Shown: one piece after another, positions 8,855 through 17,729 of the stretch
Layout: each line of letters begins with the position of its first letter
Numbering within the stretch: position 1 is the first letter of the stretch
Source: an uncultured cyanobacterium
GTDB lineage: Bacteria; Cyanobacteriota; Cyanobacteriia; CACIAM-69d
Length of the DNA stretch: 64,000 nucleotides
Assembly (NCBI GenBank): GCA_937883785.1
Contig: CALGDE010000013.1
Span: forward strand, 1 to 64,000
Direction of reading: 5' to 3'
Position numbers and translations under genes: made by a program
The notes under the pieces: model-generated
Databases searched by the model: none
What the model was told of the DNA's origin: nothing
What the model saw: the letters and a program-made list of their open reading frames with translations, nothing else

Positions 8855-9631
8855 ATGCTGAATTTAACCGGAAAAAACGCATTAGTCACGGGAATTGCAA
8901 ACAACCGTTCCATTGCTTGGGGCATTGCCCAACAGCTGCACGCCGCCGGAGCCAACTTGGGAGTCACTTACCTTCCTGACGACAAAGGTAAATTTGAAGC
9001 CAAGGTGGGCAAGCTGGTGGAGCCCCTCAATCCTTCTGTGTTTTTACCGTGCAACGTGCAGGATGACGCCCAAATTGACGAAAGCTTTGCCGCCATCAAA
9101 GAAAAATGGGGGCGCATTGACGTGCTGATTCACTGCCTAGCCTTTGCGGGCAAAGAAGAGCTAACGGGGGACTACAGTAAAACCAGTCGCGCCGGCTTCA
9201 CCCGCGCCCTCGATATCAGTACCTATTCCCTGAGCCGCCTTGCCGCGGCCGCCAAGCCTTTGATGACCGAAGGGGGCAGCATTGTCACCCTCAGCTACCT
9301 AGGAGGCGTTCGCGTTATTCCCAATTACAACGTGATGGGCGTGGCAAAGTCGGCGCTGGAGTGTAGCGTTCGCTATTTGGCTGCAGAAATGGGACCCGCC
9401 AAGATCCGCGTTAATGCAATTTCCGCTGGTCCAATTCGCACCTTGGCATCGTCAGCGGTGGGAGGAATCTTGGACATGATTCACCACGTGGAAGAAATTG
9501 CACCTTTACGGCGCACGGTGACCCAAACGGAAGTGGGCAACACGGCGGCGTTTCTATGCAGCGACCTGTCTAGCGGCGTCACCGGACAAACCATCTATGT
9601 GGATTCTGGCTACAACATCATGGGCATGTAG
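8855..9631 (+). CDS. fabI: Enoyl-[acyl-carrier-protein] reductase (NADH), FabI
   Basis: Reduces the trans-2 double bond of enoyl-ACP in the last step of each fatty-acid elongation cycle. The 258-residue short-chain dehydrogenase has the nucleotide-binding start TGIANNRSIAWGIAQQL and the FabI-type catalytic pair in YNVMGVAKSALE (Y-x6-K). It also has SAGPIRTLASSAV and the conserved tail TGQTIYVDSGYNIMGM. Length and motifs are full. It is divergent from ntcA, with a 206-bp gap holding both promoters. Confidence 0.97.
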   Translation: MLNLTGKNALVTGIANNRSIAWGIAQQLHAAGANLGVTYLPDDKGKFEAKVGKLVEPLNPSVFLPCNVQDDAQIDESFAAIKEKWGRIDVLIHCLAFAGKEELTGDYSKTSRAGFTRALDISTYSLSRLAAAAKPLMTEGGSIVTLSYLGGVRVIPNYNVMGVAKSALECSVRYLAAEMGPAKIRVNAISAGPIRTLASSAVGGILDMIHHVEEIAPLRRTVTQTEVGNTAAFLCSDLSSGVTGQTIYVDSGYNIMGM

Positions 9632-9666
9632 CCCGTGGAGATGTAAGTAAAGCGACGGTTTATCAC

Positions 9667-9710
9667 TGGCGGCAAAATTCAGGGCATCAAGGCATGTAAA
9701 TATGCCGCCA
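9667..9710. terminator. Possible hairpin between convergent fabI and the 9743-10873 gene
   Basis: TGGCGGCA (9667-9674) is complementary to TGCCGCCA (9703-9710) with a 28-base loop. There is no strong T run on either side, so its role as a bidirectional terminator is only suggested by its place between two convergent genes. Confidence 0.4.
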
Positions 9711-9742
9711 ACTTTGCATTTCTAACAATCACCAGCAGGGTC

Positions 9743-10873
9743 CTAGCGTCCATAAGGGTTGGAAAAAGAGCTAAAGTTGCGACCGCCAATATTGCTAGAA
9801 GGGGTGGGTTGCGGCTGGTCTAAGGCACCTGCGCCCGTTTGCGATCGCAACGGGCGGTTACCACCAACGGCGCCGGTGGACAATCCAGCATTGGGGGGCG
9901 GAGCGGTGTTGAGCTGATAGTTACGCAGCCCACGACTATAGCCTGGTCCACTGGTAGACGGCACAAGGGGACCAGATCCAGCAACGCTAGGCACCGTGGG
10001 GGCAACTCCATAGCCAGGGGTGGTGTAGGTTCTGGGCTGTCCCACAGGAGCGCTGCCATAGCTAGGAACCTCACCAGTTACTCCCACCCCAGCACCGGGA
10101 ATGGGGCGGTTTGCACCATAGCCAGGGGTTGCCACCGCGGGCGACAGTGGCGACGATCGCCCAACGGTACCCGAGACGCCCGCCCCAGGCACACTGCCAT
10201 CAAAAGTTCCCTGACGAGCGTTCACTGGCAGTTCAGCCTGCCCCTGAGCACCTCCTATGCCCGCTTGCCCCGGCTGCAAGCTTTGGAATCGTCCCAAGGC
10301 AGCATTCCTAGCCAACGCCCGTTCAGCAGGCGCTAAGGATAATCCCCGTTCAACAGGGGCTAAAGACAGCCCTCGCCCTTGGAAACTCCCGTCGGGCTGA
10401 AACTGTCCCAAGCTGAGGCGGCTACCGGAACTGCTATTGAAAATTGATGTGGCTGGCAGTGCCTGACGGGCACCGCCCCCTGTGGGACTTTTAGAAACGT
10501 TGTTCAGCAGCTTCAAAATGTCTTCTGACGATTTGGCTTTGGGCTCACTGTCCTTTTTGTTGCGATCGCGATTGCGATTCCGCTGCTGTCCCTCTATGCC
10601 CCCCAGGCTCCGCAATTCACCACTCAATACCTGGGAACTATCGATGTCCGCCGCTAACGCTTCAGGCGATCGCTGACTAGCTTCAAACTCCGCCAGCAAA
10701 TCTTCAAACCCGTTTTGCCCCTCCTCCGAACTACCAGAAAAAGCATTGGGATTATCCCAATAGCGCCAGGCAGCCACCACCCCCAAAGTTAGCGCCATCA
10801 CCGGCACCAGCAAAATGGGCTCCAGCAGAGGATTTCTACCAGAAGATCCGCTTTTAAACGTAGGTTCATTCAT
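9743..10873 (-). CDS. Hypothetical protein, single membrane segment with Gly/Pro/Ser-rich tail
   Basis: The product has 376 residues. I do not recognise a family. Residues ~17-36 form a membrane helix (LEPILLVPVMALTLGVVAAW). After it comes an acidic segment and then a long low-complexity tail with internal repeats such as GLSLAPVER/GLSLAPAER (about residues 170-190) and several PGYG motifs. This looks like a periplasmic or cell-envelope protein anchored by its N terminus. It converges on fabI, and its 5' end faces the nirA promoter region. Confidence 0.65.
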   Translation of the reverse strand: MNEPTFKSGSSGRNPLLEPILLVPVMALTLGVVAAWRYWDNPNAFSGSSEEGQNGFEDLLAEFEASQRSPEALAADIDSSQVLSGELRSLGGIEGQQRNRNRDRNKKDSEPKAKSSEDILKLLNNVSKSPTGGGARQALPATSIFNSSSGSRLSLGQFQPDGSFQGRGLSLAPVERGLSLAPAERALARNAALGRFQSLQPGQAGIGGAQGQAELPVNARQGTFDGSVPGAGVSGTVGRSSPLSPAVATPGYGANRPIPGAGVGVTGEVPSYGSAPVGQPRTYTTPGYGVAPTVPSVAGSGPLVPSTSGPGYSRGLRNYQLNTAPPPNAGLSTGAVGGNRPLRSQTGAGALDQPQPTPSSNIGGRNFSSFSNPYGR

Positions 10874-11151
10874 GGGTCAGAGGCAACACCGCCACCAGAG
10901 ATTGTGCAGAGGGAGGCAGCAAGAAGTTGAAAACCTTTTCGTTGCTCCTCGAGACTATTCTATCTTGCACGCTAAGGTCCGAAACAATTGGTTAGCCAGG
11001 TCACCACGGCTACTTTTATCGCTCACCCACATTGAGAGACAACAACTCAAGAAGCAACAGCATCAAACAGGTTAAAGGAATTTCTATCCAAAAGACATTA
11101 TGCAAAACCTGCAATCTAGTTATGCCTTATGACACTTACAATTTTCGTGTC

Positions 11152-11194
11152 GTAGCCGCAACTACAAAACGGACCAGTATATTCCTCCTAGTAT
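11152..11194 (+). promoter_or_regulatory. NtcA-activated promoter of nirA (GTA-N8-TAC and -10 box)
   Basis: GTAGCCGCAACTAC (11152-11165) matches the NtcA consensus GTA-N8-TAC exactly. A TAGTAT box (11189-11194) of the TAN3T form follows after 23 bases, the spacing seen in class II NtcA-activated promoters. Transcription would begin near 11200, leaving a leader of about 50 bases before nirA. The pattern predicts induction when ammonium is absent. Confidence 0.82.
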
Positions 11195-11249
11195 TTATGC
11201 GAAGGTATCAACTTCAATAACCGTTAGATTCTAGAGCGGGAGAGAGACC

Positions 11250-12854
11250 GTGGCAGACACTGAAAAGAAGCCGATCAAAATTAATCCTGTTGAGAAAGTC
11301 AAAGCAGAAAAGGACGGTCTGGACGTCATAGGCCACCTTGAGGAATACGTGGAGGCTGGCTGGGAAAACGTCGAAAAGTCCGATATTCAGGTGCGCCTGA
11401 AGTGGATCGGAATCTTCTTCAGACCTGTGACGCCCAACAAGTTTATGCTGCGGCTGCGGGTGTCCGGCGGGCTGATGACTGCTCCTCAGATGCGAGCCAT
11501 GGCTGACGTTATTCAGCGTTATGGAGACGACGGCAGCGGAGATATTACCACCCGTCAGAACCTACAGCTACGGGGAATCCGCTTCGAAGATTTTCCTGCC
11601 ATTTTCAAAACCATGGACGAAGTGGGCTTAACGTCCATGCAGTCAGGCATGGACAACGTGCGGAACCTGACCACTTCTCCCGTGGTAGGAATCGATCCTG
11701 ATGAGTTGATCGACACCCGCGAACTGATTCAGAAAACCCAAGATGCCATCACCGACTATGGCAAGGGCAATCGCAAGTATTCCAACTTGCCCCGTAAGTT
11801 CAACATTGCCTACGAAGGCGGTCGCGACAACTCTATCCACGCTGAGATTAACGACCTAGCTTTTGTGCCCGCTTACCGGGAAGGCGTGCTTGGCTTTAAC
11901 GTGCATGTGGGTGGATATCTATCTGCACAGCGAGCCCAAGAGGCGCTCAACATGGGCGTTTGGGTGCCCCCCAATGATGAAGCAGTGGAACTGTGCGAGG
12001 CGATTTTAACGGTTTATACAGAAAACGGATTGGAAGAGGGCTTGCGTACAGCTCGTCCCAAGGCCCGGCTGTTCTGGCTGATGGAAAAGTGGGGCATGGA
12101 GCTTTTCCGCGAGCGTATTGAGGCAGAGCTGGGGCGCTCCCTATTGAGTGCGGCTCCTGAAGATGAAATTTGCCAAGACAAGAAAGATCACTTGGGCGTG
12201 CATCCTCAGAAGCAGGAAGGCATGAACTATATCGGACTCCATGTGCCCTCCGGTCGCTTTAATGCGGAAAATATGCACGCGTTGGCGGATTTGGCGGAAG
12301 CCTATGGTAACGGAGAAATTCGCTTAACCGTTGAGCAGAATGTGGTGATTTCCTTTATTCCTGACGATCGCATTGAGGCGTTGATGCAGGAGCCCTTGCT
12401 GCAAACCTTTAAAACTGAGCCTGCCACCTTGGAGCGTTCTATCGTTTCCTGCACCGGTGCCAGCTATTGCAACTTTGCCATTATTGAAACCAAGATGCGT
12501 GCCTTGGAAATTGCCCGCGAGTTGGACGCCAAGTACGACATCCCCGAGCGAGTGCGGATGCACTGGACCGGCTGTCCCAACTCCTGTGGTCAGGCTCAGG
12601 CAGGCGACATTGGTTTGATGGGCACTAAGACCAAGAAAGACGGCAAGTCCGTGGATGCGGTGAAGCTGTTTCTGGGCGGTCAAGTGGGTAAAGATGCCAA
12701 ACTGGGCGAACTGGTACAGAAGGGCATTCCCTGTGAGGATCTACCGGAAGTGCTGGGCGGTATTTTGGTAGAGAAGTTCGGCGCAACGCTGAAATCTCAG
12801 GCTGCTGATTCGGAGTCTGCTCAAGAATCCATTGCTGAAGCCGTTTCAGTGTAG
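11250..12854 (+). CDS. nirA: Ferredoxin-nitrite reductase NirA
   Basis: Reduces nitrite to ammonium with six electrons from ferredoxin, using siroheme and a 4Fe-4S cluster. The 534-residue product has the nitrite-reductase signature VRNLTTSPVVGIDPDELIDT. Its cluster and siroheme ligands are C401 and C407 (CTGASYC) and C442 and C446 (CPNSC). Translation starts at GTG, with GGAG eight bases upstream. The C-terminal tail after residue ~510 is a short acidic extension. It lies behind an NtcA promoter, converges on a HEAT-repeat gene, and is near cobA, which supplies the siroheme pathway. Confidence 0.96.
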   Translation: MADTEKKPIKINPVEKVKAEKDGLDVIGHLEEYVEAGWENVEKSDIQVRLKWIGIFFRPVTPNKFMLRLRVSGGLMTAPQMRAMADVIQRYGDDGSGDITTRQNLQLRGIRFEDFPAIFKTMDEVGLTSMQSGMDNVRNLTTSPVVGIDPDELIDTRELIQKTQDAITDYGKGNRKYSNLPRKFNIAYEGGRDNSIHAEINDLAFVPAYREGVLGFNVHVGGYLSAQRAQEALNMGVWVPPNDEAVELCEAILTVYTENGLEEGLRTARPKARLFWLMEKWGMELFRERIEAELGRSLLSAAPEDEICQDKKDHLGVHPQKQEGMNYIGLHVPSGRFNAENMHALADLAEAYGNGEIRLTVEQNVVISFIPDDRIEALMQEPLLQTFKTEPATLERSIVSCTGASYCNFAIIETKMRALEIARELDAKYDIPERVRMHWTGCPNSCGQAQAGDIGLMGTKTKKDGKSVDAVKLFLGGQVGKDAKLGELVQKGIPCEDLPEVLGGILVEKFGATLKSQAADSESAQESIAEAVSV

Positions 12855-12901
12855 AAACGCTTTTGACCACAGATTTAGGGGGAAGATTTATTCCCCTGTG
12901 C

Positions 12902-12939
12902 CAGGCTGCCGCCCTTAAACAGTTGGCAGCCTGTTTTTT
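12902..12939 (+). terminator. Rho-independent terminator of nirA
   Basis: CAGGCTGCC (12902-12910) pairs perfectly with GGCAGCCTG (12925-12933), followed directly by six T. It lies 47 bases after the nirA stop codon. Confidence 0.9.
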
Positions 12940-12999
12940 GTGGTGATGATACTTCTGGCTGTCCTTTCTACCCAAGGAATGGTCTAGGGACAGTAAACG

Positions 13000-14532
13000 T
13001 CATGGTTGTTGGCTGGGGCAAACGGTACGCAATGCGGCTTCAGCACGGTATCTTACGCTAGGCGCTTCGTCTTGAATCAAGATTTCTAGAATGCCTTGGC
13101 TGCTGGGGTTGCTTAAGCGTCCCAATGTCTGGGCGATCGCCTCTCGCAGCGGCACTGACAGCCGTCGACTGGGCATTAGCTGAGATAAGTTCAAAGGATC
13201 ATCAAAAAGGGTAGACCACCAGCCTTGGACAATCTCGCTCGCTCGCAGTCGCCGCTCATCGCCGTTGACCCGCCCCAACATTTGAATGATGTCTTTGACC
13301 GTTTCCTGTTGAGTCAGCAGCTCCTGGTTCTCAAAACCAGAAAACACAATTCCCATGGATGCAGTTTTGTTAACACTGTCACCGTCGGCACTAGTTTGAA
13401 TTTGGCTGGAATGGTGCGATAGCTGAGGTTCCGCCGCCAAGTTTTTAATTGTTTCGTGGAGGTATTGGGACAGGACTTCCAAGGCTTCTTCCCGGTCTGT
13501 CCAAATCAAAGCCTGTGTAACGTTGCGACGTAGGGGCACCGGCGTGGTGCTTTTATTTAACGTTTCGCTTAGGGCCACAACAGCACTGGGAGTTTGTAGA
13601 CGCCCGAGGGAAATTGCCGCTTGCTCGCACACCACCAAACTAAAATCACTCAGGCGCTCCACTAAAATCGCCTCTATGTCATGGGCGCTGCTGATACCTT
13701 GGGCGCTGATGTCTGGAACGCCACATCCTTGAGCGTCGCTATCAATGTGAATGTGCTCTCCTGGGGAATCACCACCGTCGCTGTTTTCCCCTTCCCCTTT
13801 TTCTGCATCCTTAAACAGAGCCTTTGCCTTTCGCCCCAGCCCCAGCACCGCCTCTCGACGCACAGCACTGGCGGGATCCTTAAGTCCAGACAGTAGCAGC
13901 GGCAACGATCGCTCATCTTGAAAATTACCAATGGCTTCCAGAGCGATCGCCCGCAGTTGGGGGTCAGGGTCGTCCAGCACCATGGCCAGGGGCGTCACAA
14001 TGCTAGGGTGGCAAATTTTCACCAGCGATCGCACCGCCGACGGGCGCGTTTCCGCACTGCCCAGTAAATCGGTCAACGTTTCGATGGCCGCCGCCCCCAT
14101 AAACGTAATCGCCCCGGACAAAATCGCTAGGGTGTCGTCGTCCTGGCGCTGGCTCATTAACCGCAGCACCGTATCCCGTGCCTCGGTCATCCCGTTAGCA
14201 CCCAGTTCCCCCAGCGATCGCCCCGCCATCCAACGCCCGTGAAAATCCTCTTCACTGTCCAGCAAAATCCGTTCCAGCACAGCAGCGCCGTAGGCTCCCA
14301 TGCGCTTCCAAAACCGCGACACCGTCCGCCGCGACTCCGTATCCCCCAGGGACAGAACCAACCCCATCAGCTGAGCAATACGCTGACCATCGGCAGCTTT
14401 TTTTCCCTGCTTTTCCCAAACTTCAACTAGCCAGGGCAGTGCGTCGCAAACATCGTCCCACTGGGCAACAATTGCTGCCTCTTGAGCCTGGGCAAAATTA
14501 TCTTCAAACCGCTGCGCCACATTTTGATCCAT
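13000..14532 (-). CDS. HEAT-repeat protein
   Basis: The product has 510 residues. From about residue 60 it is a series of ~30-residue helical pairs of the PBS-lyase/HEAT type, for example RSLVKICHPSIVTPLAMVLD, LRAIALEAIGNFQDERSLPL, VRREAVLGLGRKA and VRYRAEAALRTV at the end. An acidic low-complexity insertion (about residues 218-248) interrupts the solenoid. HEAT solenoids are protein-binding scaffolds; in cyanobacteria relatives include phycobilin lyases, but no lyase-specific residues are evident. It is convergent with nirA and follows cobA on the same strand after a 399-bp gap, so a role linked to nitrite reductase is only a guess from position. Confidence 0.8.
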   Translation of the reverse strand: MDQNVAQRFEDNFAQAQEAAIVAQWDDVCDALPWLVEVWEKQGKKAADGQRIAQLMGLVLSLGDTESRRTVSRFWKRMGAYGAAVLERILLDSEEDFHGRWMAGRSLGELGANGMTEARDTVLRLMSQRQDDDTLAILSGAITFMGAAAIETLTDLLGSAETRPSAVRSLVKICHPSIVTPLAMVLDDPDPQLRAIALEAIGNFQDERSLPLLLSGLKDPASAVRREAVLGLGRKAKALFKDAEKGEGENSDGGDSPGEHIHIDSDAQGCGVPDISAQGISSAHDIEAILVERLSDFSLVVCEQAAISLGRLQTPSAVVALSETLNKSTTPVPLRRNVTQALIWTDREEALEVLSQYLHETIKNLAAEPQLSHHSSQIQTSADGDSVNKTASMGIVFSGFENQELLTQQETVKDIIQMLGRVNGDERRLRASEIVQGWWSTLFDDPLNLSQLMPSRRLSVPLREAIAQTLGRLSNPSSQGILEILIQDEAPSVRYRAEAALRTVCPSQQP

Positions 14533-14931
14533 CGTTCCTTGCCGCTAGAATTTCACCCCAGTTTGATAAGCAGTACATAAACGAGTATCGGGGTCGCCAT
14601 TACCAGACTACAACTGATTCAGACACCCACCGAAATCGTCCAGTAATTTCTACATCGGCGGCGACAGGAGGCCACGCAGGTCTTGTAGCAAAGCTTCGGC
14701 AAACGCGGAATTAACAAGTAACGAGTACTGCCTCAAAACGTTGGTGCGATGACCAAAACGAACGTGAAATCAAAAACTTAACCCAGCGTCCCGTTTGACG
14801 GAACGTTACCGAAGAAAAAATCGCCCTCTTGTTGCTCTTCAGTAACGTTTCTGTGAACACGTTTCCCCCTCTCTTGAGGGGAATTTTCACCCACGTTTAG
14901 TGGTAACACCGACGTCAAAAATGAATTCTAA
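14533..14931. other. 399-bp spacer between cobA and the HEAT-repeat gene
   Basis: No convincing gene, tRNA or structured RNA. It should contain the promoter of the HEAT-repeat gene. Two GTA...TAC pairs occur, but with 5-base spacing, so they are not NtcA sites. Confidence 0.4.
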
Positions 14932-15912
14932 TTAGTCACAGGTTCCAGCCATAGGAGGCGTGGCACCCATCGCTTGCATCGACAAAATATGGTGGCGGAA
15001 GTTCACCACGTCGCCGATGACCGCGATCGCCGGAGCCGCAAAGTTATTTTCCTGCACCTTTTCCACAATGTCTTCCAAGGTGCCATAAAGCTCCTCCGCA
15101 TCGGGACGTGTGCCCCAGCGCACCAACGCCACCGCCGTATCCGGCGATCGCCCCGCCTCCATCAGCGTCACCGTCACCTGGGGCAGAGTATGGACCCCCA
15201 TGTAAATCACGATGGTTTCCGCCCCATTAGCGATCGCCGTCCAATCCACCGGAGAACGATATTTACCGGTGGACTCATGGCCGGTCACAAAGGTTACCGA
15301 CGAGCTGTAATGACGATGGGTTAAGGGAATTCCTACGTAAGCTGGTGCAGCGATACCTGCTGTGATGCCCGGCACCACCTCCACCTCCACGCCAGCGGCC
15401 ACGAGCTCTTCCATTTCCTCACCACCGCGTCCAAAAATAAACGGGTCGCCCCCCTTTAACCGCACCACAATTTTGTGGCGCTGGGCTTGAGCCACCAAAA
15501 GCTGATTGGTTTCCTCCTGGGGCAAGGAATGCCGTCCAGAACGCTTACCCACATCAATACGCTGGGCGGTGGGGCAAATTAGCTCCAATATCGGCGCACT
15601 CACTAGGGCATCGTAAATTACCACATCGGCCCGCTCCAGCAACCGCAGAGCCTTCACCGTCAACAAACCTGGATCTCCAGGTCCTGCCCCCACCAAGTAC
15701 ACCTTCCCTAGGTCACCCACTTGGGGCGATCGCGAACCCCCCTCACTCACCCTCTTTAAACTGGGCACATCCGGCGAAGACTGCCCCTGGGAACCTCCAC
15801 TGCGCAGGGAAGGGAAGGGAGTGTTTTCAAGGGTGGAGTAGTCGGAAAAAGAGTCGCGATTAACGCGGTCCGTAAATCCGGCTCCAGGGTTTAAAGCAGT
15901 GAAAGATGTCAT
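14932..15912 (-). CDS. cobA: Uroporphyrinogen-III C-methyltransferase with N-terminal extension
   Basis: Methylates uroporphyrinogen III twice with S-adenosylmethionine to make precorrin-2, the branch point to siroheme and cobalamin. The catalytic part begins at about residue 70 with [20 protein letters not shown] and includes [20 protein letters not shown] and [19 protein letters not shown], all family hallmarks. About 68 Ser/Gly-rich residues precede it, which the family normally lacks; the real start may be an internal codon near the domain edge. There is no fused uroporphyrinogen synthase or CysG domain. Placement beside nirA fits supply of siroheme to nitrite reductase. Confidence 0.94.
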   Translation of the reverse strand: MTSFTALNPGAGFTDRVNRDSFSDYSTLENTPFPSLRSGGSQGQSSPDVPSLKRVSEGGSRSPQVGDLGKVYLVGAGPGDPGLLTVKALRLLERADVVIYDALVSAPILELICPTAQRIDVGKRSGRHSLPQEETNQLLVAQAQRHKIVVRLKGGDPFIFGRGGEEMEELVAAGVEVEVVPGITAGIAAPAYVGIPLTHRHYSSSVTFVTGHESTGKYRSPVDWTAIANGAETIVIYMGVHTLPQVTVTLMEAGRSPDTAVALVRWGTRPDAEELYGTLEDIVEKVQENNFAAPAIAVIGDVVNFRHHILSMQAMGATPPMAGTCD

Positions 15913-16433
15913 GGGTACTCTCTAGTTGGAATTGGCGTAGGTTAAGTTAAGGCCAGGCAGTGCCGGGAATGTTCCCGAAATCGGCGCTTCTTTACATCCA
16001 ATCGCTTCAAAATCCCTGATTTCTGCATCTCAGTCTGTTGGGAGAAAACAATTTAGAAGAAATAATAAGAAAGACAGGGAAACAACGACCAAAACAGGCG
16101 AAATCAGCTAGCGACGAAGGATAAAGAAAGTGTGCGGGACGGGACGAACCAAATCCCGAGGGCAACGACAGGACAATCCCGGCTACTGAGTCATGCAGAA
16201 ACCAGGGTTCAGCGAACGATGAACGGGGCAGTGTGAGAAATGGCAGGATAGGGGCGCTGGGGCACCAGGGGCAATACAGGTAACGTTGTAAGCAGCGGGC
16301 AAAAGTTTTGATACAAGTTGATTTGAGACTGATTTTAAATTGACGGAGAACCAATCAGCATCAGGAGTTTAGCGGTCCTGTCGTTAATTTTTCACGTACC
16401 CCTTCACTTGCCTTTTTTATCTGCCCTTTCTCG
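15913..16433. other. 521-bp intergenic region between cobA and a glycosyltransferase gene
   Basis: It holds the divergent promoters of cobA (minus) and the glycosyltransferase (plus). An open frame at 16007-16354 on the minus strand is Cys/Phe/Ser-rich, has no familiar sequence and is probably chance. I looked for a cobalamin riboswitch upstream of cobA and did not find its conserved core. Confidence 0.45.
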
Positions 16434-17564
16434 ATGAAAATTCTTTTAGTTTCTAACTACTTACCGGACGGGCAACAAAGCATGCAGCGCTTTGCAGCGC
16501 TTTTGGAAAAAGAGATTCGGCAGACGGACCATAGGGTAAAGGTAAGTCGTCCGGCGCCGGTGTTGGGATATCTTAAGCGATCGCCCCACGGTATTGGGAA
16601 ATGGCTGGGGTATGTTGATAAATTTTTGATTTTTCCAATAGTTTTATGGTGGCAAAAGCATTGGGCCGACGTGGTGCACATTTGCGACCATTCAAATGCA
16701 TTTTATGCAAAGCACCTTCAGGGAGTGCCCCATTTAGTCACCTGTCACGATTTAATGGCGGTGCGCTCCGCCTTGGGAGAAATTCCGGAAAATCCCACTA
16801 AGTGGACCGGGCAAAAGCTCCAGGATCTAATCGTACGTGGACTGAACCGATCCCAAATGGTAGTTTGCGTTTCGGAAAGTACTCGCCAGGACCTGATGCG
16901 TCTAACCACGGTGGAGCCCTCCGCCACAGAACTGATTTATATGGGGCTTAACTATCCCTATTCGCCCATGGATGCTTCCCAGCAAACGCTGCATCTTCAG
17001 GAAATTGGACTATCGTCAGACACGCCATTCTTATTTCACATTGGCAGCGACGCCTGGTATAAAAATCGCCCTGGGCTGCTGGAGATTTTTCGCCAGTTAG
17101 TGCAGGCTCAGGGACTTACCCATTTACGGCTGGCGATCGCCGGTTCTCCCCTGGGGGATCACTCCCTGGAGTTTATTCACCACCACCGCCTGACAGATCA
17201 CGTTGTGGAGCTGGGTCCCGTTTCCAATGAAGGGTTGCGGGCATTGTATTCATCGGCGATCGCCCTCTTGTTTCCTTCCCTACAGGAAGGCTTTGGTTGG
17301 CCAATTATCGAAGCCCAAGCCTGCGGCTGTCCGGTTTTTACCTCCAATGCCCGGCCGATGACTGAAGTGGGCGGCGAAGCGGCCACCTACATTGAGCCCC
17401 GTCAGCCTAGCCAGGCGGCTAAAACCCTGGCAGACCGTTTAAATCCGGAAGATTTGGGAAAAATGAAGGAGAAAGGATTAGTTAACGTCCAGCGATTTCA
17501 CCCGCAGACCATGATCCATCAATACTTCGATGCCTATGCCCAGGCGTATAATGCCAGGCGGTAA
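16434..17564 (+). CDS. Glycosyltransferase, GT4 family (GT-B fold)
   Basis: A 376-residue product that should transfer a sugar from a nucleotide-sugar donor to a lipid or polysaccharide acceptor at the cytoplasmic membrane. It starts KILLVSNYLPDGQQSMQRF, the first Rossmann half. The donor-binding half has FHIGSDAWYKNRPGLLEIF and the conserved ALLFPSLQEGFGWPIIEAQACGCPV (about residues 275-300), with the E-x7-E motif of GT4. Two more glycosyltransferase genes follow on the same strand, suggesting an exopolysaccharide or lipopolysaccharide cluster. Confidence 0.92.
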   Translation: MKILLVSNYLPDGQQSMQRFAALLEKEIRQTDHRVKVSRPAPVLGYLKRSPHGIGKWLGYVDKFLIFPIVLWWQKHWADVVHICDHSNAFYAKHLQGVPHLVTCHDLMAVRSALGEIPENPTKWTGQKLQDLIVRGLNRSQMVVCVSESTRQDLMRLTTVEPSATELIYMGLNYPYSPMDASQQTLHLQEIGLSSDTPFLFHIGSDAWYKNRPGLLEIFRQLVQAQGLTHLRLAIAGSPLGDHSLEFIHHHRLTDHVVELGPVSNEGLRALYSSAIALLFPSLQEGFGWPIIEAQACGCPVFTSNARPMTEVGGEAATYIEPRQPSQAAKTLADRLNPEDLGKMKEKGLVNVQRFHPQTMIHQYFDAYAQAYNARR

Positions 17565-17729
17565 AAAAAACGTTGCGAAATGCCTTAAATGCGGGCTCTG
17601 CCTCCATTCGTTTGAGTGTTTTTGTCACAGCATTTTGCCCACACTGTTTTTGCCTACGGTCTTTCTGTCCGTATGACGATGGCGCAAACACAATTTAAAA
17701 GCGCCGATAACGCCGCGAAAAATAACCCT

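Noticed and set aside
16007-16354. Minus-strand open frame of 115 residues between cobA and the glycosyltransferase
   Set aside because: Cys/Phe/Ser/Pro-rich, no ribosome binding site, no familiar motif.
15913-16433. Possible cobalamin riboswitch upstream of cobA
   Set aside because: The conserved B12-box core and the surrounding junction sequences were not found on either strand.
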